Part shown: piece by piece, positions 10,735 to 23,100 of the stretch
Layout of the letters: the number at the start of each line of letters is the position of its first letter
Numbering within the stretch: the stretch's first letter is position 1
Made by a program: the position numbers and the translations under genes
Notes under the pieces: generated by a model
What the model saw: the letters and a program-made list of their open reading frames with translations, nothing else
What the model was told of the DNA's origin: nothing
Databases searched by the model: none
Source of the DNA: Cricetomys ansorgei
Taxonomy: Eukaryota; Chordata; Mammalia; Rodentia; Nesomyidae
DNA: 64,000 nt
Direction of reading: 5' to 3'
Assembly (NCBI GenBank): GCA_026225945.1
Contig: JAMJFZ010001070.1
Coordinates: 43,082 to 107,081 of the forward strand

Positions 10735-11220
10735 TGTTAAATTAAGGTCAGTGTTTTAATAAGAGTCTATCGTTGAATTTTCCAGTGCTCTTTATTAATT
10801 ACAAGCCTTGTCAAATCTCAGGGAATTCAATACCTAGGTGGCTAGGCAGAGACTTCATTCCATCATCCTCTCTTGCTTCTTCCTCTCCATTCTCCCTCCT
10901 GCTTCTGCCTTAGACCCTTCAAACCTTTTCCCTCAGCCCTCTCTCCACATCCAGGCCTTCATTACAACACAATAGTACTAGGCAGGGGGTGATCAGGGTC
11001 TTCTCTGATCACCCAGCCACAGACCTTTGATCTTGTAGGTCACCTTCCACTGTAAACAGTTAGTCCTATCTGTGGAGATCTCAGCGGGGCTAGCACAAGG
11101 GTGTGAATAGGTAGGAAGCAAGACCTGCACCTGCTGCAAGGCATCCGGCTTCACAGCTACAAGGCATCAAAGCCCTTTTACAAACCAAAACAGCACACAG
11201 GAGTAAAATATTCCACAACA
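10735..11220 (-). mobile_element. ERVK-type solo LTR with 6-bp target duplication
   Basis: The plus-strand ends are TG (10735) and CA (11220), flanked by exact 6-bp copies of GATTAA. The orientation is minus because the minus strand begins TGTTGTGGAATATTTTACTC and has ATTAATAAAGAGCA near its 3' end (plus 10785-10800). Length is 486 bp. A 6-bp duplication with TG...CA ends is typical of class II (ERVK) elements. Only the LTR remains, so recombination between two LTRs probably removed the internal part. Confidence 0.85.
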
Positions 11221-11226
11221 GATTAA
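11221..11226. repeat. Target-site duplication, right copy
   Basis: GATTAA follows the CA end of the LTR and matches 10729-10734. Confidence 0.8.
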
Positions 11227-13200
11227 TGATATAGATATAAATAAAACAATTCTGTTAAGACTATGCATTGGAGTTCCTTGTAAAAAAATTTCATATTCTG
11301 AAGGATTTAAATTACAACAAAATTATTTAGACAAAATTCATATTGTTAAGAATTTGAAACCGTCTAGTAAATTCATATATATGTATAAATAATTGCAAGG
11401 CACTGGAACAGCACTGAGTCCAGAAAAATCCAAATACTTTTTTTCTGATGTGTAAAAGGTTTCTAGCCCAGGTTTTAGAAGTAAAGTCCTTGTGTGAACT
11501 ACGAAGTCACAAAGAAGACTGTTAACTCAGTATTGATACAATATTCATTTTCACTCCCATAATAATGAAGTTCATACTTCTGGTGTCCCATAAATTTACA
11601 GCTTTTGGCAATGGTTTAACAATCTAACATAGAGAGTCCAGTTAAGAATTCTCTGAAAGTAAATTAACACTTGTGCATGTTTCTCAGAAAAGATATGGTT
11701 AGCATCTTAGAAAGGGATTTGACTAGATCATCTTTCTTTCCTCCCTGGTTATCCTTGATAAAGAGAGAGAACAGATTACAGCCTACCTATAATCTTTCTG
11801 TTTCTACTCTTAGGTTAGTGAAGGAATTGTAGCTAATCTTTCAGAACATGTAATTCATACATTAACCAAACTAATAAAGATCAGAAATATTTATTGGAAA
11901 CTTGCCAGATTACTTTATATAGTTGTCTTTTGTAATACTGAGTTCTAGCAAATCATAAGGAGAAAAACAAATATATACAAGCATTTGAACATGTCCAAAT
12001 ATTTTTGTGTTTTCCATTATTACTTTAAAGTATTGATAAGTAAATTATATGATTAGATTTTTTTTGGAGAAATAGAGAATGACCTTTTACTTTTGGGGCA
12101 AAGAATATTGCTATATATATTAGCTTAAAAATAGCAAATTTCAAATTCTGTATATCAGTTAAACACATGCATAACAGCACATGTATACAATGTTTTTCTT
12201 TACATCTCCTTAAGTATCTGCCTGGCCTTCTATTTTGTAACTAATATAATGTTCAATAAAACAAAAATTAAAAATTAAACATCATTTTTGTAAGTTATAA
12301 GAAAATATGAATTGACAAATCAATATCATTTTCTAAGTTTATAATTGTTGGGATATTTTTTTCAAGAGGTTAATCAAATTCTGCAGTGACGTTAGCTGAG
12401 GACTAATATGGGTTCTTGAACTCAGCACCATAATGTTGAGGAATGAGCTTTGTAGGAGCTTGGAGAGGTAATGTCTACAGATGGAGAGTCAGTGCAGAGC
12501 AATTCAGAGGAAGCCAGTATCTTTTAGTGAATACATACAGTATTTGTTTTGAAGAGAATGAAGTACATAAAAAAAGATTTTATTTGAAAGAGAGATGTAG
12601 GATTTTATTTACCTTTTAAAAGGAAGAGTTAACAGAAAATAGAAAATTGCTATTCTAAATAAAAGCTGCATCTTAGGAGTAAATACAAAATATCTGAGAA
12701 GTAGGTACAAAGAAGGAGATTTAATAGTCAAAGAACCAAGTTTTAGAATGCAGCAATACACTATAAGGAGCAGATACAGGTAAGGAGTACTGCATACCAG
12801 CATACTTGGAAAGTCGTGTGGTGGCAGGGTGCCATATTTCCCTGTGGGCTGGTTTTGTTACTTCCTATTAGTGGGATTCAGGATAGCAACTGAGTGATGG
12901 CCTGGATTTTGATGGTTGCAGGAAGAGGATTGAATGGTAATAGAATCTGGTGGAAAATGGTACAATGATTGACAGCTAACTACACCCAATGTGGTCATTC
13001 AGGTGATCTTCACTCAGAACAGCAAGTGCAATGGTCTTACATGGCCAAGCTAACAGCCTTACCTGATTGTTGTCAGATCTGAGGGAGGATCCATTGCAGA
13101 GCCAGGCACAATGTCAAAATAAGTACATTTTTAGGAGGAAAGAAAATCATAAGCTTACTATAATTTAACAAAAATGGGGTATATATCTCTAATTATAAGA
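11227..13200. other. Unassigned DNA
   Basis: AT-rich up to about 12360, then a more mixed composition at 12360-13120. No reading frame of interest, SINE head or L1 motif is recognised. Confidence 0.5.
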
Positions 13201-13209
13201 AATAAAGAT

Positions 13210-13362
13210 ATTCAGGGTTAGTATGGTGTAGAGATCAATGTCTCAAATCCCAAAACTGTGGACACATAGACAAGAGAATCTCTTGAGGTTTAGACCATCG
13301 AGTGGTACATATTTTAGTTGTAGACCAGCTTGAACTGCATAGTTAGATCTTGTGAACAATAC
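13210..13362 (+). repeat. B1-related SINE, heavily diverged
   Basis: The order GTTAGTATGGTGTAGAGAT, CTCAAATCCCAAAACTGTGG, GAGAATCTCTTGAGG and TAGACCAGCTTGAACTGCAT parallels the B1 order (head, CCCAGCACT region, GAGGATC, CAGCCTGGGCTACA). Divergence is high. Confidence 0.55.
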
Positions 13363-13369
13363 ATCTATA

Positions 13370-13622
13370 TCTGTTTCTTGTTCCTTTTAGGGGGCTCTTT
13401 TTTCTGTGTTTCTTTTTTTTATTCTAATTTATTTTAGTTTTATCTTACTATATTTTATTTTATTATTATGCCTTAGAAGCCTGTTTGTATTCTAACAAGA
13501 GAAAGAAAGGGGGTGGATCCAGATGAAAGGAGAGGTTAAGAGGAACTGGGAATAGAGGGAGAAGAAATCTTAATCAAGATATATTGTAAGAAAAATATCT
13601 ATTTTCAATAAAAGAAATCAGA
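13370..13622 (+). mobile_element. L1 3' end (old rodent L1)
   Basis: It carries the terminal 3' UTR block shared with 34980-35250: TTTATTATTATGCCTTAGAAG, GTTTGTATTCTAACAAGAGA, GGTGGATCCAGATGAAAGGAG and a closing TTCAATAAAAGAAATCA. Only the last 250 bp are present, as expected for a 5'-truncated L1. Confidence 0.8.
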
Positions 13623-14105
13623 GCTGATTGGATGTGAGGATCTCTGCAAACACTACTGCCAGCAGAGTAACCATCCATATAAGGCAAGAATAAAATAAGG
13701 TTCAACGTGACTTAGCTAGTGTTGTTTCAAAGTGACCTCAGGAAGTTTCTTTTAGACGTATTTAACTACGGTACAATTTTAGAAAAAAGTTTCATGGTGA
13801 CAGTTATCACAATGAGGTGTGACTATATGAAAACTCTTTTGTAAAGAGATAGATGGATTGTATTTACCGAGGAAAAATGCACATGGTAAAAATCTAGGAA
13901 GGAGGACTCTCAGATAAATAAAATAGTCTAGGGGGTTTGGGTATAGCCTGATCTTACAGATAGCACCCATCAATAGGCTATTAACTCCACCCACTTTCAG
14001 CCTCTGGGTGCAAAACAGATATACATCCTTTTTGGTGAAGAGCCAGGTCTGCATGTTCAACATTTTCCTGGTGTTCATCTATGAGTACAAGAATCTGGTG
14101 CCCTG
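13623..14105. other. Unassigned DNA
   Basis: No feature is recognised. The 99-codon minus-strand frame at 13779-14078 has no known domain and overlaps the following SINE. Confidence 0.5.
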
Positions 14106-14107
14106 TA

Positions 14108-14325
14108 CAGTGAGATGGTTCAATGGATGAAAACTCACATTGCTGAGTATAAGAACCTGAATTTTGGCCATACTTCCACATGGCTGGTGGAGAGATTTGA
14201 TTCAACAAATTGTCATCTGACCTACATACATCTAGGCACATGCTTGGAATACAGACATATACAAACATTTACACATGCACATACATGTGCATAAATAAAT
14301 AAAATTTAATTAAAATTAAAAATGT
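14108..14325 (+). repeat. B3-type SINE, diverged
   Basis: A diverged tRNA-like head (GTGAGATGGTTCAATGG) is followed by CTTCCACATGGCTGGTGGAG and TCTGACCTACATACATC. The element ends with the ACATGCACATACATGTGCATAA and AAATAAATAAAATTT tail typical of B3. The 95-codon frame on the opposite strand is a by-product. Confidence 0.7.
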
Positions 14326-14329
14326 TTAG

Positions 14330-15395
14330 TTGAACTACAAATATAAGGATAACTGAAGAAGGTTATAACAAATATTTATTTGAGAAAATAAAAGAAACCA
14401 TCTTTCAAAATATTTTAAAAAATATTTAAAATACGGCTTGTTATTGACAAAAGCTATGTTATGAAGAGATTGAATGTAAGTTTTTTTTGTTGTGAATGAA
14501 CTCTTTATCTGATAGGCAAAAACTGTGTTGGAAATGAAGTCTAGCTTTGATATATCTAAGTCACAAAAGGAAATAAAAATTCCTTGTGGCACTCTGGAAT
14601 ATTGCTTATAAATCTTCAGGTGACCAGTAAGTAACGTAAGTTCTCTAAGGGTGTTATGCTAAGAGGAAAGGGAAGTATCACGGTAGAGAGAACACCAGGC
14701 AGGAGACAAGTGAAAGTCAAGGTGCTTTTATTGGTCTCCAGCAAAATATACACCGACTCCACTCTGTTCCTGTCAATCAAAATATAACAACTGTGTTACC
14801 CATTCTGAGCCAGGTTATTACCAATCCTGAGGAATATAGACACTGGGAGATGGAAAAAGCTTAATTTTTTAAAAATAAATTAAACCAGCAAGTCAAGGAG
14901 ATATCTTACTGAACAGTACATGCTAAGACTAATATCAGGACAGAAATAAGATAGTTCGTAAGTTTTTGTTGTCATTTTACTCTTACTTAAAAACTTAAAA
15001 TGAAAATAAAAATATATATGCATATAAACCCAAATTTTTCAAATGGAAATATGTTTATGTATAAATATATACTGTTAATCTGTATATTATTTATGTATAT
15101 ACATATATGTATATGCTATTCATATGTTGATGATATATGGCATATATAAATATGTTCATGATATTTATATGTATAAATATGCATGTAATATACACATGTG
15201 TATATAAAAATATCTCATGTCTTCTTTAAACTGTTTTTCTGTGTTTGATAAACAGCATAAAATAAATCTATTAATATTTTTAAACTGTGCAGAATATTGA
15301 GGTTAACTATTAGTGCAAACTACACTTGCTCATCTTTTATCCTTAACTTCATGTCTACTGTTTAGTAGCTGCTCAGCACACAGTAGTCCCCAGGC
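14330..15395. other. Unassigned AT-rich DNA with TA-rich patch
   Basis: Low complexity dominates 15010-15215 (ATATGTATA-type words). No gene or named repeat is recognised. Confidence 0.5.
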
Positions 15396-15399
15396 CACA

Positions 15400-15652
15400 C
15401 AGCGTGTATGGGTTTGGCTTTCTTAGGTATTTAGAAATGGAATTCTGTGTCCTTTGCCACATTTTTATTTTATTCTTCATGATCTCATTGAGAATTTCCC
15501 ATTTGTTACATATGGCAAGAATTGGGTATTTCTTAAACTCCACATATTCCAACATATTTATATGACAATTTTTTCTTTATTCATTTATCTACTAATCCAC
15601 ACTGAAGATATTTCCACATGGTAAAAACTTTTCATGACACTGCACTCAGTGA
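15400..15652 (-). mobile_element. Ancient L1 ORF2 fragment
   Basis: On the plus strand this has a CTTTATTCATTTATCTACTAATCCACACTGAAG-like order, preceded by a TTGAGAATTTCCCATTTGTTACATATGG-like order (pieces near 15488-15610). This is the antisense order of the C-terminal ORF2 region of mammalian L1. High divergence suggests an old insertion. Confidence 0.5.
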
Positions 15653-15654
15653 TT

Positions 15655-15812
15655 AATTTATTAACAAAGCACTAAAGACTTGGTCAACAAAGCAAAAACA
15701 GACACGTCGAATGAGTTCAAACTGAAAAGTGTCTGCACACCAAAGAATGCAATCAACATAGTTAAAAAGCAGAGTTAAGAATTATAAAAAATATTTGCAA
15801 CTATTGCATCAA
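15655..15812 (+). mobile_element. L1 ORF2 fragment
   Basis: Words such as AAAGCAAAAACAGACA, CAAACTGAAAAGTGTCTGCACA, AATCAACATAGTTAAAA and AAAATATTTGCAACTAT follow the sense order of an ORF2 segment just upstream of the C-terminal region. The adjacent piece on the left runs the other way. Confidence 0.7.
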
Positions 15813-16398
15813 ATCAGGGGTCATTTTTATTGTTTGAGAATTTCATACATGCTTATAATGTATTTTTGTCAAACATACTCTCGTTCTTTCAGCTCGTATT
15901 CTTTTTCTCTTCTTCATAAACTGTTACTTCCTTACTTCATGTCATCTATTTTGAAAACCACTAAGTCCACTTATTGATGCCTGTACATACATGGGCATAG
16001 GACCAGCTACTAGACCATGAGTAGCCTCTAAGGGACCATATCCATGAAGAAACTCCAGTTTCCTAACCCCCAGCAACTGCCAAATACTATTAGCTTCTGA
16101 GCTAGGGGTGAAACTTCACATGTCACACCCCCTTCCTATCTAAAGATTTTGTAACAGTCTTGATTTGGTGCTGGTCATATGTGAGAAGTCACAGGAGCCA
16201 CTGTGAATTCATATGTGCCTCATCCATGTTCATGTCCAGCAAAAACTATTTGCTGCCTTGTCCACAGCCTGCAATCATTGCAAGTTTTCAACCTTTCTCT
16301 GCAATCTCTTATCCTCCGTAGGGACAGACATGAGTCTCTGTATTAATTGCCATCTCCTACAAAAGAAACTTTGTGATAAAGGTTGTGAGATGCACTAA
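15813..16398 (-). mobile_element. L1 3' UTR, Lx-type
   Basis: The plus strand reads TTTTTATTGTTTGAGAATTTCATACATG at its start (15820-15850), then CACTAAGTCCACTTATTGATG, GAGCTAGGGGTGAAACTTC and CTCTGTATTAATTGCCATCT. This is the antisense order of an old rodent L1 3' UTR. The 60- and 61-codon frames here are by-products. Confidence 0.72.
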
Positions 16399-16482
16399 TC
16401 AAAAGGTATAAAGTTAAGAATGTAGATGACATCATATAAATACGTCCATTTAGTAGAATAGTAATACTAGTTTCTTAATGTG

Positions 16483-16700
16483 CTGATTAGTTTTTGTCAA
16501 CTTGACACAAGCCATCCAGGAAGAGGAAGCCTCTGCTGAGAAATTGCTTCCATCAGTCAGGCCTGTGGTCATGACTGCAGAGAATTTCCTGATCTATGAT
16601 TCATTTGGGAGATCCCAGCCAACTGTGGACATCACACCACTGAGCAGATGAACCTGGGCTATATACTGAGAATTATTTATTCCTCTCCACACTCCCTCTG
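16483..16700 (-). mobile_element. LTR-like rodent repeat fragment
   Basis: GCTGATTAGTTTTTGTCAAC, TTGACACAAGCCATCCAGGA and TGCTGAGAAATTGCTTCC match the terminal part of a common rodent repeat with the inverse sequence GTTGACATAAAACTAGCC. The 5' part is missing. The subfamily is not assigned. Confidence 0.6.
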
Positions 16701-18718
16701 TAGGTATGCCTTCCTATCCCTCACACCACTTAACATTTCCTATTCCGTGTTCTCCTCTACATCTCCTACATTCTATTCTCATTCCCTTGAAATCATCAGG
16801 CTTAAAGACAAATGTGTTGAATGACCTCGCCAACAATAATTAAAAGTATATATGTAAGTCCTAAAAATCCAATACCCTGATTAACATATGGGCTAGAATT
16901 TTCAAAGCACATTTCTATATGAAAGGATATTGTTTTAGGACACAACAATTATGATTTGAGTTAGAATAAATTATTTTAATAATAAATTGTGTTTGTACAT
17001 ATGTACACTAGTATGTTTGTACATATAAATGGGAGCACCTATTCTGAAAGTCAGAAGACAGCCTCAGGTGTTATTTATGAGATGCTGTCAATGAACAATT
17101 AATGGGAATGAATGCCAGTTTGTTGAAAGACAAGAAAATGCTATATAAATTCTTATATGAAATGATAAATGTAAATAATCAAGGCTTTAAACATGTCAGA
17201 AATATCTTTCATAAGAATTTTGAGACTGATAATAGGTACTGTTCTTAGTACTCATGACATTCTTGGGACATTTTCATGAAATGCTGACTGAGAAGGGCAA
17301 ATTATAGTATTTTGGAATGGAAATTAAATAGATTAAAATTGATGCATAAAGAAATGAGGGTCCTACTAAGAATCTACTTACTGTTTTAATGTGAAGAAGA
17401 CTACATGCTCTTCTTATAGTAGAACTAATTCATTTAATTTATTTGGATACTACATAAAATTATAATTTATATATTAATTTTTTTATTTCTACTTGAGATG
17501 AAATTGAATTACTTGTCTTTTAAACAATACTTTATAGGGCTGAAATAAAAATCATAAAAATTCTTGTCACACACATCATCCAGAATTCTCAAATAATAGT
17601 TTCTATTTCATTAACCTTCTAAATGTTAGCAATTTATGACTTTGACTTCTGGGAATTCACATTTATGGTGATGCTCCCAAGACTATTTTATTTAGAGCCT
17701 CATAAAGGACAGCAGGACTTTTACTTTTAACATCTGAGATTTGAAGTTAACACTGCATTTTTATTTGAGTTAACCTTTCATCTTTGAATGGAAATTTGCA
17801 TTGCCAATGAGTTTATATTTTGTATAATGTAAATTATGAAAAAGTTTTACAAACCTTTCAGAAATTGCCACTTGAGTTATATCTTACACAGAAATATTGA
17901 CAATTAAACTATTTAGAGCATCAATATCTTATATTTGTAGATCGCAGAAGAACAAATAATACACAAATAGTACAGAAAATCTCCTTTCCAAATCCTCATT
18001 TCATGCCAAATTTTACATTACTTTTAAATAGGAAAAAAAATGATTATATTCTAAACTACCATTAAAGTCACCATAATTTATCATTGTGAAGTGCATATTA
18101 ACAATACAGTCATCTAAACAAGACCTATACAATGAGAGCACCAGTTGTCACCCCATCCTGACAGTGGGAAAATCTTTAAAGACTTTCCAATCTTTTAGTC
18201 TTAATGACTTCACATTCAATCTACCAGTGCAGCTTATGTGAATCACATGAAATGGTAGACCCTTCTACCTATAGCTCTCACCTCTATCTCGCTGTGCAAG
18301 TCAAACTGGTAAGTGTTCATCAAATTCCCATCTCATTCTATGCTGGTATACTACCAAATTGATTTTACTCTGAGAATATTTTCGATGTCTGGCACAGCCA
18401 TTTTTGTATTTGTCAATGACTCCACTAGAACTCCTTTCTTGCTCTCAGTTTTTCACTCACAATTAGACAGAAAATTATGAATGCTGAGATAAAACTTCTC
18501 CTTTAAGAAGACTGAAACATCTAATTATTTAATTGTGCTTTAAAATGACTTAAAATACATTTCAAACAAAGCCCTACAAATATTCTTATTAATACAGTTA
18601 TGTCATATAACAATCTATTCTGAAACAAAATTGATTCCTTTTCTGGAAAAGGCAATGATGTTTGTCTTGCAGTTATACCAGAAGTTTCACATACCAAAAT
18701 AGAGACAAGAGATACATT
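16701..18718. other. Unassigned AT-rich DNA
   Basis: Two kilobases without a recognisable repeat or a reading frame of interest. This is one of the longer repeat-poor stretches. Confidence 0.5.
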
Positions 18719-18719
18719 A

Positions 18720-18897
18720 CCAAACTATTGAAATTTTTTTCTATTTTAAAAGTTATTTCATTCTTTATTTTTAGTATGTATTTAACTGAAATAAAATTAT
18801 ATCAATCTCACATCCATTTCCTTCCTCCAGCCATTCCCAGCCACCCTATCTCAACCCCTTTCATGTCAAACCTCACTCTCAAGTCGATAGCCTCTTG
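18720..18897 (-). mobile_element. L1 3' end fragment
   Basis: It starts with a T-rich end (TTTTTTTCTATTTTAAAAG), followed by the antisense C/T-rich block CATTTCCTTCCTCCAGCCATTCC, as in the last part of L1 3' UTRs. It stops abruptly at the family-A copy. Confidence 0.6.
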
Positions 18898-19425
18898 AGA
18901 GCAGAGCAAGTCAGAGGAAAAGTTAGCAGAGTGAGTCAGAATGAGGACAGTCCAAATCTCATGATATAAAAGCAGGCTCTTATCTCAGAGAATCAGGGAG
19001 TATGAGGGAGGAAGTCTGAAGCAGGCAGGCAGACAAGACAAGACACAGAGACAATGAAGTTGTTTGACTTGGGATGAGATAGAGAAGTAGAGAGCTGACT
19101 GAGGCAGTGTGGGGCAGCAAGAGCTCACAGAGACACAGAAGCAATCTGAAGTGCTTGAGCCAGAATAGCAAATTGAATGAGAATAGTGAGAGTTCAGAAG
19201 AAGCTAGAGTGGCTCAATAAGCAGGGAGTCTCATAGGTCGATTAGATTGTATGGAGGGTGAAACGTTCTAGATCGTATGAAGGCTGAAGCATTCCAGTTC
19301 TAGGCTCAAGAGTAGATACAGTGGAGGCCAAAAAGCTCCAAGGCTCCAAGACTAGGATCAGGACCAGGGCTTTAAGTATACAAAGAATAAACTGCCTTTT
19401 GACCCAGAATCTACAGCTACACTGT
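18898..19425 (+). mobile_element. Family-A LTR-like element, copy B (5' truncated)
   Basis: Collinear with copies A and C from the CAGAG-rich body onward. Landmarks are AGTTAGCAGAGTGAGTCAGA, ATGATATAAAAGCAGGCTC (TATA-like, 18960-18980), GAGTTCAGAAGAAGCTAGAG and a closing CAAAGAATAAACTG with CTACAGCTAC. It lacks the first ~200 bp, including the B1-like head segments, and abuts an L1 3' end. Confidence 0.68.
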
Positions 19426-19450
19426 TGTTTTGTTTTTGTTATAAACAACT

Positions 19451-19499
19451 ACATGTGTGTCTGTATGTGTGTACATATGTATGTGGGTATGTATGTGTA

Positions 19500-19530
<31 letters not shown>
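19451..19530. repeat. GT-rich microsatellite
   Basis: An imperfect TGTGTATG run leads into a clean (GT)n of about 13 units at 19504-19530. Frames on both strands over it are by-products. Confidence 0.92.
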
Positions 19531-19559
19531 ACCATTTAATTGATGATGTGTACATGATT

Positions 19560-19942
19560 CCAAAATTGACCACTCTGCATTGGGCAACCTATAAGTTGTC
19601 TTAGTCCAGGGAGATGCAAATTGTTCTCCCTGCAATAATTAGTTTCTTCTAGCTTATGTATTAGAATAGCACAATACAAAACCTTCCCCCTTTCCATGCT
19701 TTCATGTCTGTTGATATTGCTTTTGGTTTGGTTTTGTTTGTGCAGCCATTTCTTGGAGTGATAGCTTCATAACAGACTTCTTGGTATTCTGGCTCTTACA
19801 ATCTCTTTGTCCCTACTTCTGGAATCTTCCCTGAGTCATAAACGTTGAAGCTGTGATTTTGATGTATTCAGTGGGACTGGGCTGAACATAGTATGTTTTT
19901 GTTTGCATTGCATTAAATTTTGGTTTTCCATGTTGTCTCCAT
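19560..19942 (-). mobile_element. Probable L1 3' UTR fragment
   Basis: The order CTGGCTCTTACAATCTCTTT, CTACTTCTGGAATCTTCCCTGAGTC and GTGGGACTGGGCTGA resembles the antisense of old rodent L1 3' UTRs (compare 45100-45300). The match is loose. Confidence 0.45.
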
Positions 19943-19960
19943 TTGCTGTAGAGAGGTTTC

Positions 19961-20194
19961 TTGGATGAGAGACGGTACCTGGGTGGGAAGTGGAACTTGG
20001 ATGAGAATTCGTATTTGGAAGAGTGGTGGTACTCAGATGGGAGGTAGTACCTAGATGGGAGATGATACGTGAGTGAGAGATGTTATTTTAAAGAGAGGTG
20101 GTACCTAGACGAGAGTAGGTATTTGTGTGAGAGGTGGTACTTTGATGAGAGGTTGTACATAGATGAGAGTTTGTGCTTGGATGAGAGGTAGTAT
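19961..20194 (+). repeat. 18-bp minisatellite, 13 units
   Basis: Thirteen contiguous 18-bp units, phased exactly from 19961 to 20194, with consensus close to TTGGATGAGAGGTGGTAC. In the phase starting at 19961 each unit reads as six codons of the type LDERWY. Three units contain a stop in the fifth codon (units 5, 6 and 13). There is no start codon or splice context making this a gene. A weak fourteenth unit may lie at 19943-19960. Confidence 0.88.
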
Positions 20195-20199
20195 ATTCA

Positions 20200-23100
20200 C
20201 TCAACCAGGAAAGGTCCATCCTGCACAAGAAGAGTTTGTTAGCCCATGGGTCTATTAAAATATTTTTGACAAAAATAATTCAAAATGTTAAAATGACACA
20301 CATCTAATGTGTTTGTATGTGCTTGTGTGTATTTTAAGTGACTGGGTCTAGAAACAAATGTGATTATCATTATTAATAAATTACATAAATTACATCATTA
20401 TTAAAATGAAATTGATAAGGTTAGCTACCTTTCAAAAAGTTAAATACTTTAATTATCAGTATTTTCTTTGGATTTCTGAGAAACATAAGCTGTAGGCTAA
20501 TTCCAGAAATATGAGGGTATCTCTTTTCTCCTATAGTTCGCTTTTATAGGAGTTATCAAACGATAAATATGATCTTTTACTTTACCTAATATCCATCTAT
20601 CTTTAATTATCCAAACAATAGTGTGTTAATAAACTATATGTATTTGTTATATGTAAAATATATGTTTGTTATATAAGTCTGTGGCTTTGGGATTTGGGGA
20701 ATGAATGTAAAAACACAGCACACAGTGTTTCTTGGAAGAAAGTACCCAATAATAGAAGTTTATGGCAATAGGACTTTAGTGGAAAATCATGAACAAACAT
20801 ATAGGCAAATATAATTAGAGTAAATTAGATTTTAGTGTTGATTTTTTTTGTATAGGCATCAAATTTTATTTAAAGCATATTAGCATTTTCTTGGGTTTAA
20901 ATTCCAGTTTTAAAATATGTTGGACCAAAAGTTTAAATAAAAATATTATATTTTTTTGGTAGTTTAGATTTGTTTATATTTTCATTGTTATGTGTTTTCT
21001 TAATTTAATGTTATTTAGCCTCATTTTGCCAAATTCATATCTTTCTACAAACACAAACCACTTTGTATTATTTTTGTGTAGCTAGTGCTGTAAAAGAGTC
21101 AGAAAATTTCAGGTGTACCTTACAGTGTGACAGAATTAGAATTTTATAGAATGTGATGTTTGAACTATTTTTGCATAGTCATTTTTTTATTCAGTTCACA
21201 TAATTTACCTTTCACAGAGTCCTTTTGTATAATTAGACTTCAGCTCAAGCACATGTTAAAAGCATAAATATGTTCTAGAATTCTTGTAAATGCTCCATAA
21301 TAAACATTGAGAAGAAACCCTCTTTTCAGGTCAACATTGGGGGAGGGGTTTAACAGTTCTTATCTAGAAATGACTAGAAGGTAGCAGTGGTGGAATGCTT
21401 CTCTTCCCTAACAGACACTGTTTGGAAACTCTATAAAGGTTCTTCTGATGACAGAGTTCAAGTTTCACGTTAATGGGTCAGAACTTGCACAGGAAATGTG
21501 CAAACACCCATCCCCTAAGAAGTCTCTATTCTGTTCCACTCACACAGTATGTACAGAGGAGAGGAGGAACCTTCCTGAAAGTGGATATGGAGAACAAGTA
21601 ATTAGAGGTTTCCTCCAAAACAGGGTCAAGTTTATTAATACTCTGTGGAGATATATTTGCAAGAGAGCTATAGCAGGGCTTTGTTATTGTTATAAAAACA
21701 CAAAACTGGAGATAATATGTAGCCATTTGGGGGAAAAAGAACATTAGAACATTTCAGTATTTTCCATTGATATATGCAAGTGTTCAAAACATCAACTGAA
21801 AATATAAATTACCTTAAGTTGTTCGTAATAGTATGCTGCTGTCTGTGGAGGCTCACCAAGAAGGCAAGGAGGTATAATCATAGATGCAAACTCTGCCAAA
21901 CCTCAGCAGGGGGAGCCACCATCCTGGCCTAAGCTGTACTCGATCGACAATGGAACCCAAGCATCTGTGTTCAGGTGTTTTATTGATTCAGAACTCATTA
22001 GGTGCTCTACTGATACCATGTGCAGATGATAAGCAGCTAAAAATCCCCCACAGAAATCCAGCACCTGCAAACAATACAGAACACCAAGATCTAGGCTAGC
22101 TCCTCACCCAACAGTGCATAAAATACATACTAAAAATTTATACATAACTAAAAATAAGCTTCCACAACACGTGTTTATTTCAAATTACTTCGTTTGTTTT
22201 GCAGAGTCTGAAAGAACCCAAGTATGACTTTATGATATGCTTTGCTAATTACCGATGGGGTCCCAAATTTCCCGAGTGGTCCTTCATTATTTATTAGAAG
22301 ATAAAAGTATATATGAGCTAAATACTTTCTGTGAGAGCTTTGCAAAGCATTGTTAAGTACCCAATGGTCCAATGTTACATTATCAATTTAAGGTCATAGG
22401 TAACAAAGAAAGGTGAACAGCTGCATAGAATTTTCAGGTATATTAACAGTTAGCATTAGTAGTAAATTTTAATACATCATTCTAATGCAGTCCCATAAAC
22501 TGTGAGACACTGACTGAGGCTTCTATAAACATGGTATGACTTCATTGTCTTTATATATTCAGGTTTTGTCAGCTCAAATACTCCAGCATGGTACAATTGA
22601 AAAATAACATCAGCCTAGCTGATAGGTGATAACTTCCAAAGGGCCATGCCTTACAAGTGCTTTTTTAAAAGTGGGTGAAAAACACACACAGGCATTCTAA
22701 CACCACATCTACAAAACGAGGTCATGGTGGCTTTGCCAGTAAAGCAACACAGACTTTAAAATTGGGTATGTAACAAATGTCATAAACAAGCTTGCATATA
22801 AAATGCATGTTGCCACAAATTACATACATGGAAATTGAAATGTCACCCCAAGGGTGTTATCCAGTAGTCTAGAATGGTAAACATATGGAACACATTTTTC
22901 TGATGGTTTTTTTAAGTTGAGTCTGGGAATATGCCTGAAGCAGTGCTCAACTCCATAATTAGGATTATCACAACAAATGTCAGTACAATTGGAGGTAAAA
23001 ATATGAAAAATTGATTTATAATATATCCAATTTGATGTAAACAACATGGGGCTTGCACCTATTGGCATAAGAATTTTAATGCATACATGTTTTGTTGGCA

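Noticed and set aside
19961..20194. CRISPR-like array
   Set aside because: The 18-bp units are contiguous with no unique spacers, and the window is a mammalian genome.
21448..21747. 99-codon plus-strand frame
   Set aside because: No recognised domain, no splice or promoter context, and an overlapping frame on the other strand; length is not exceptional in 64 kb.
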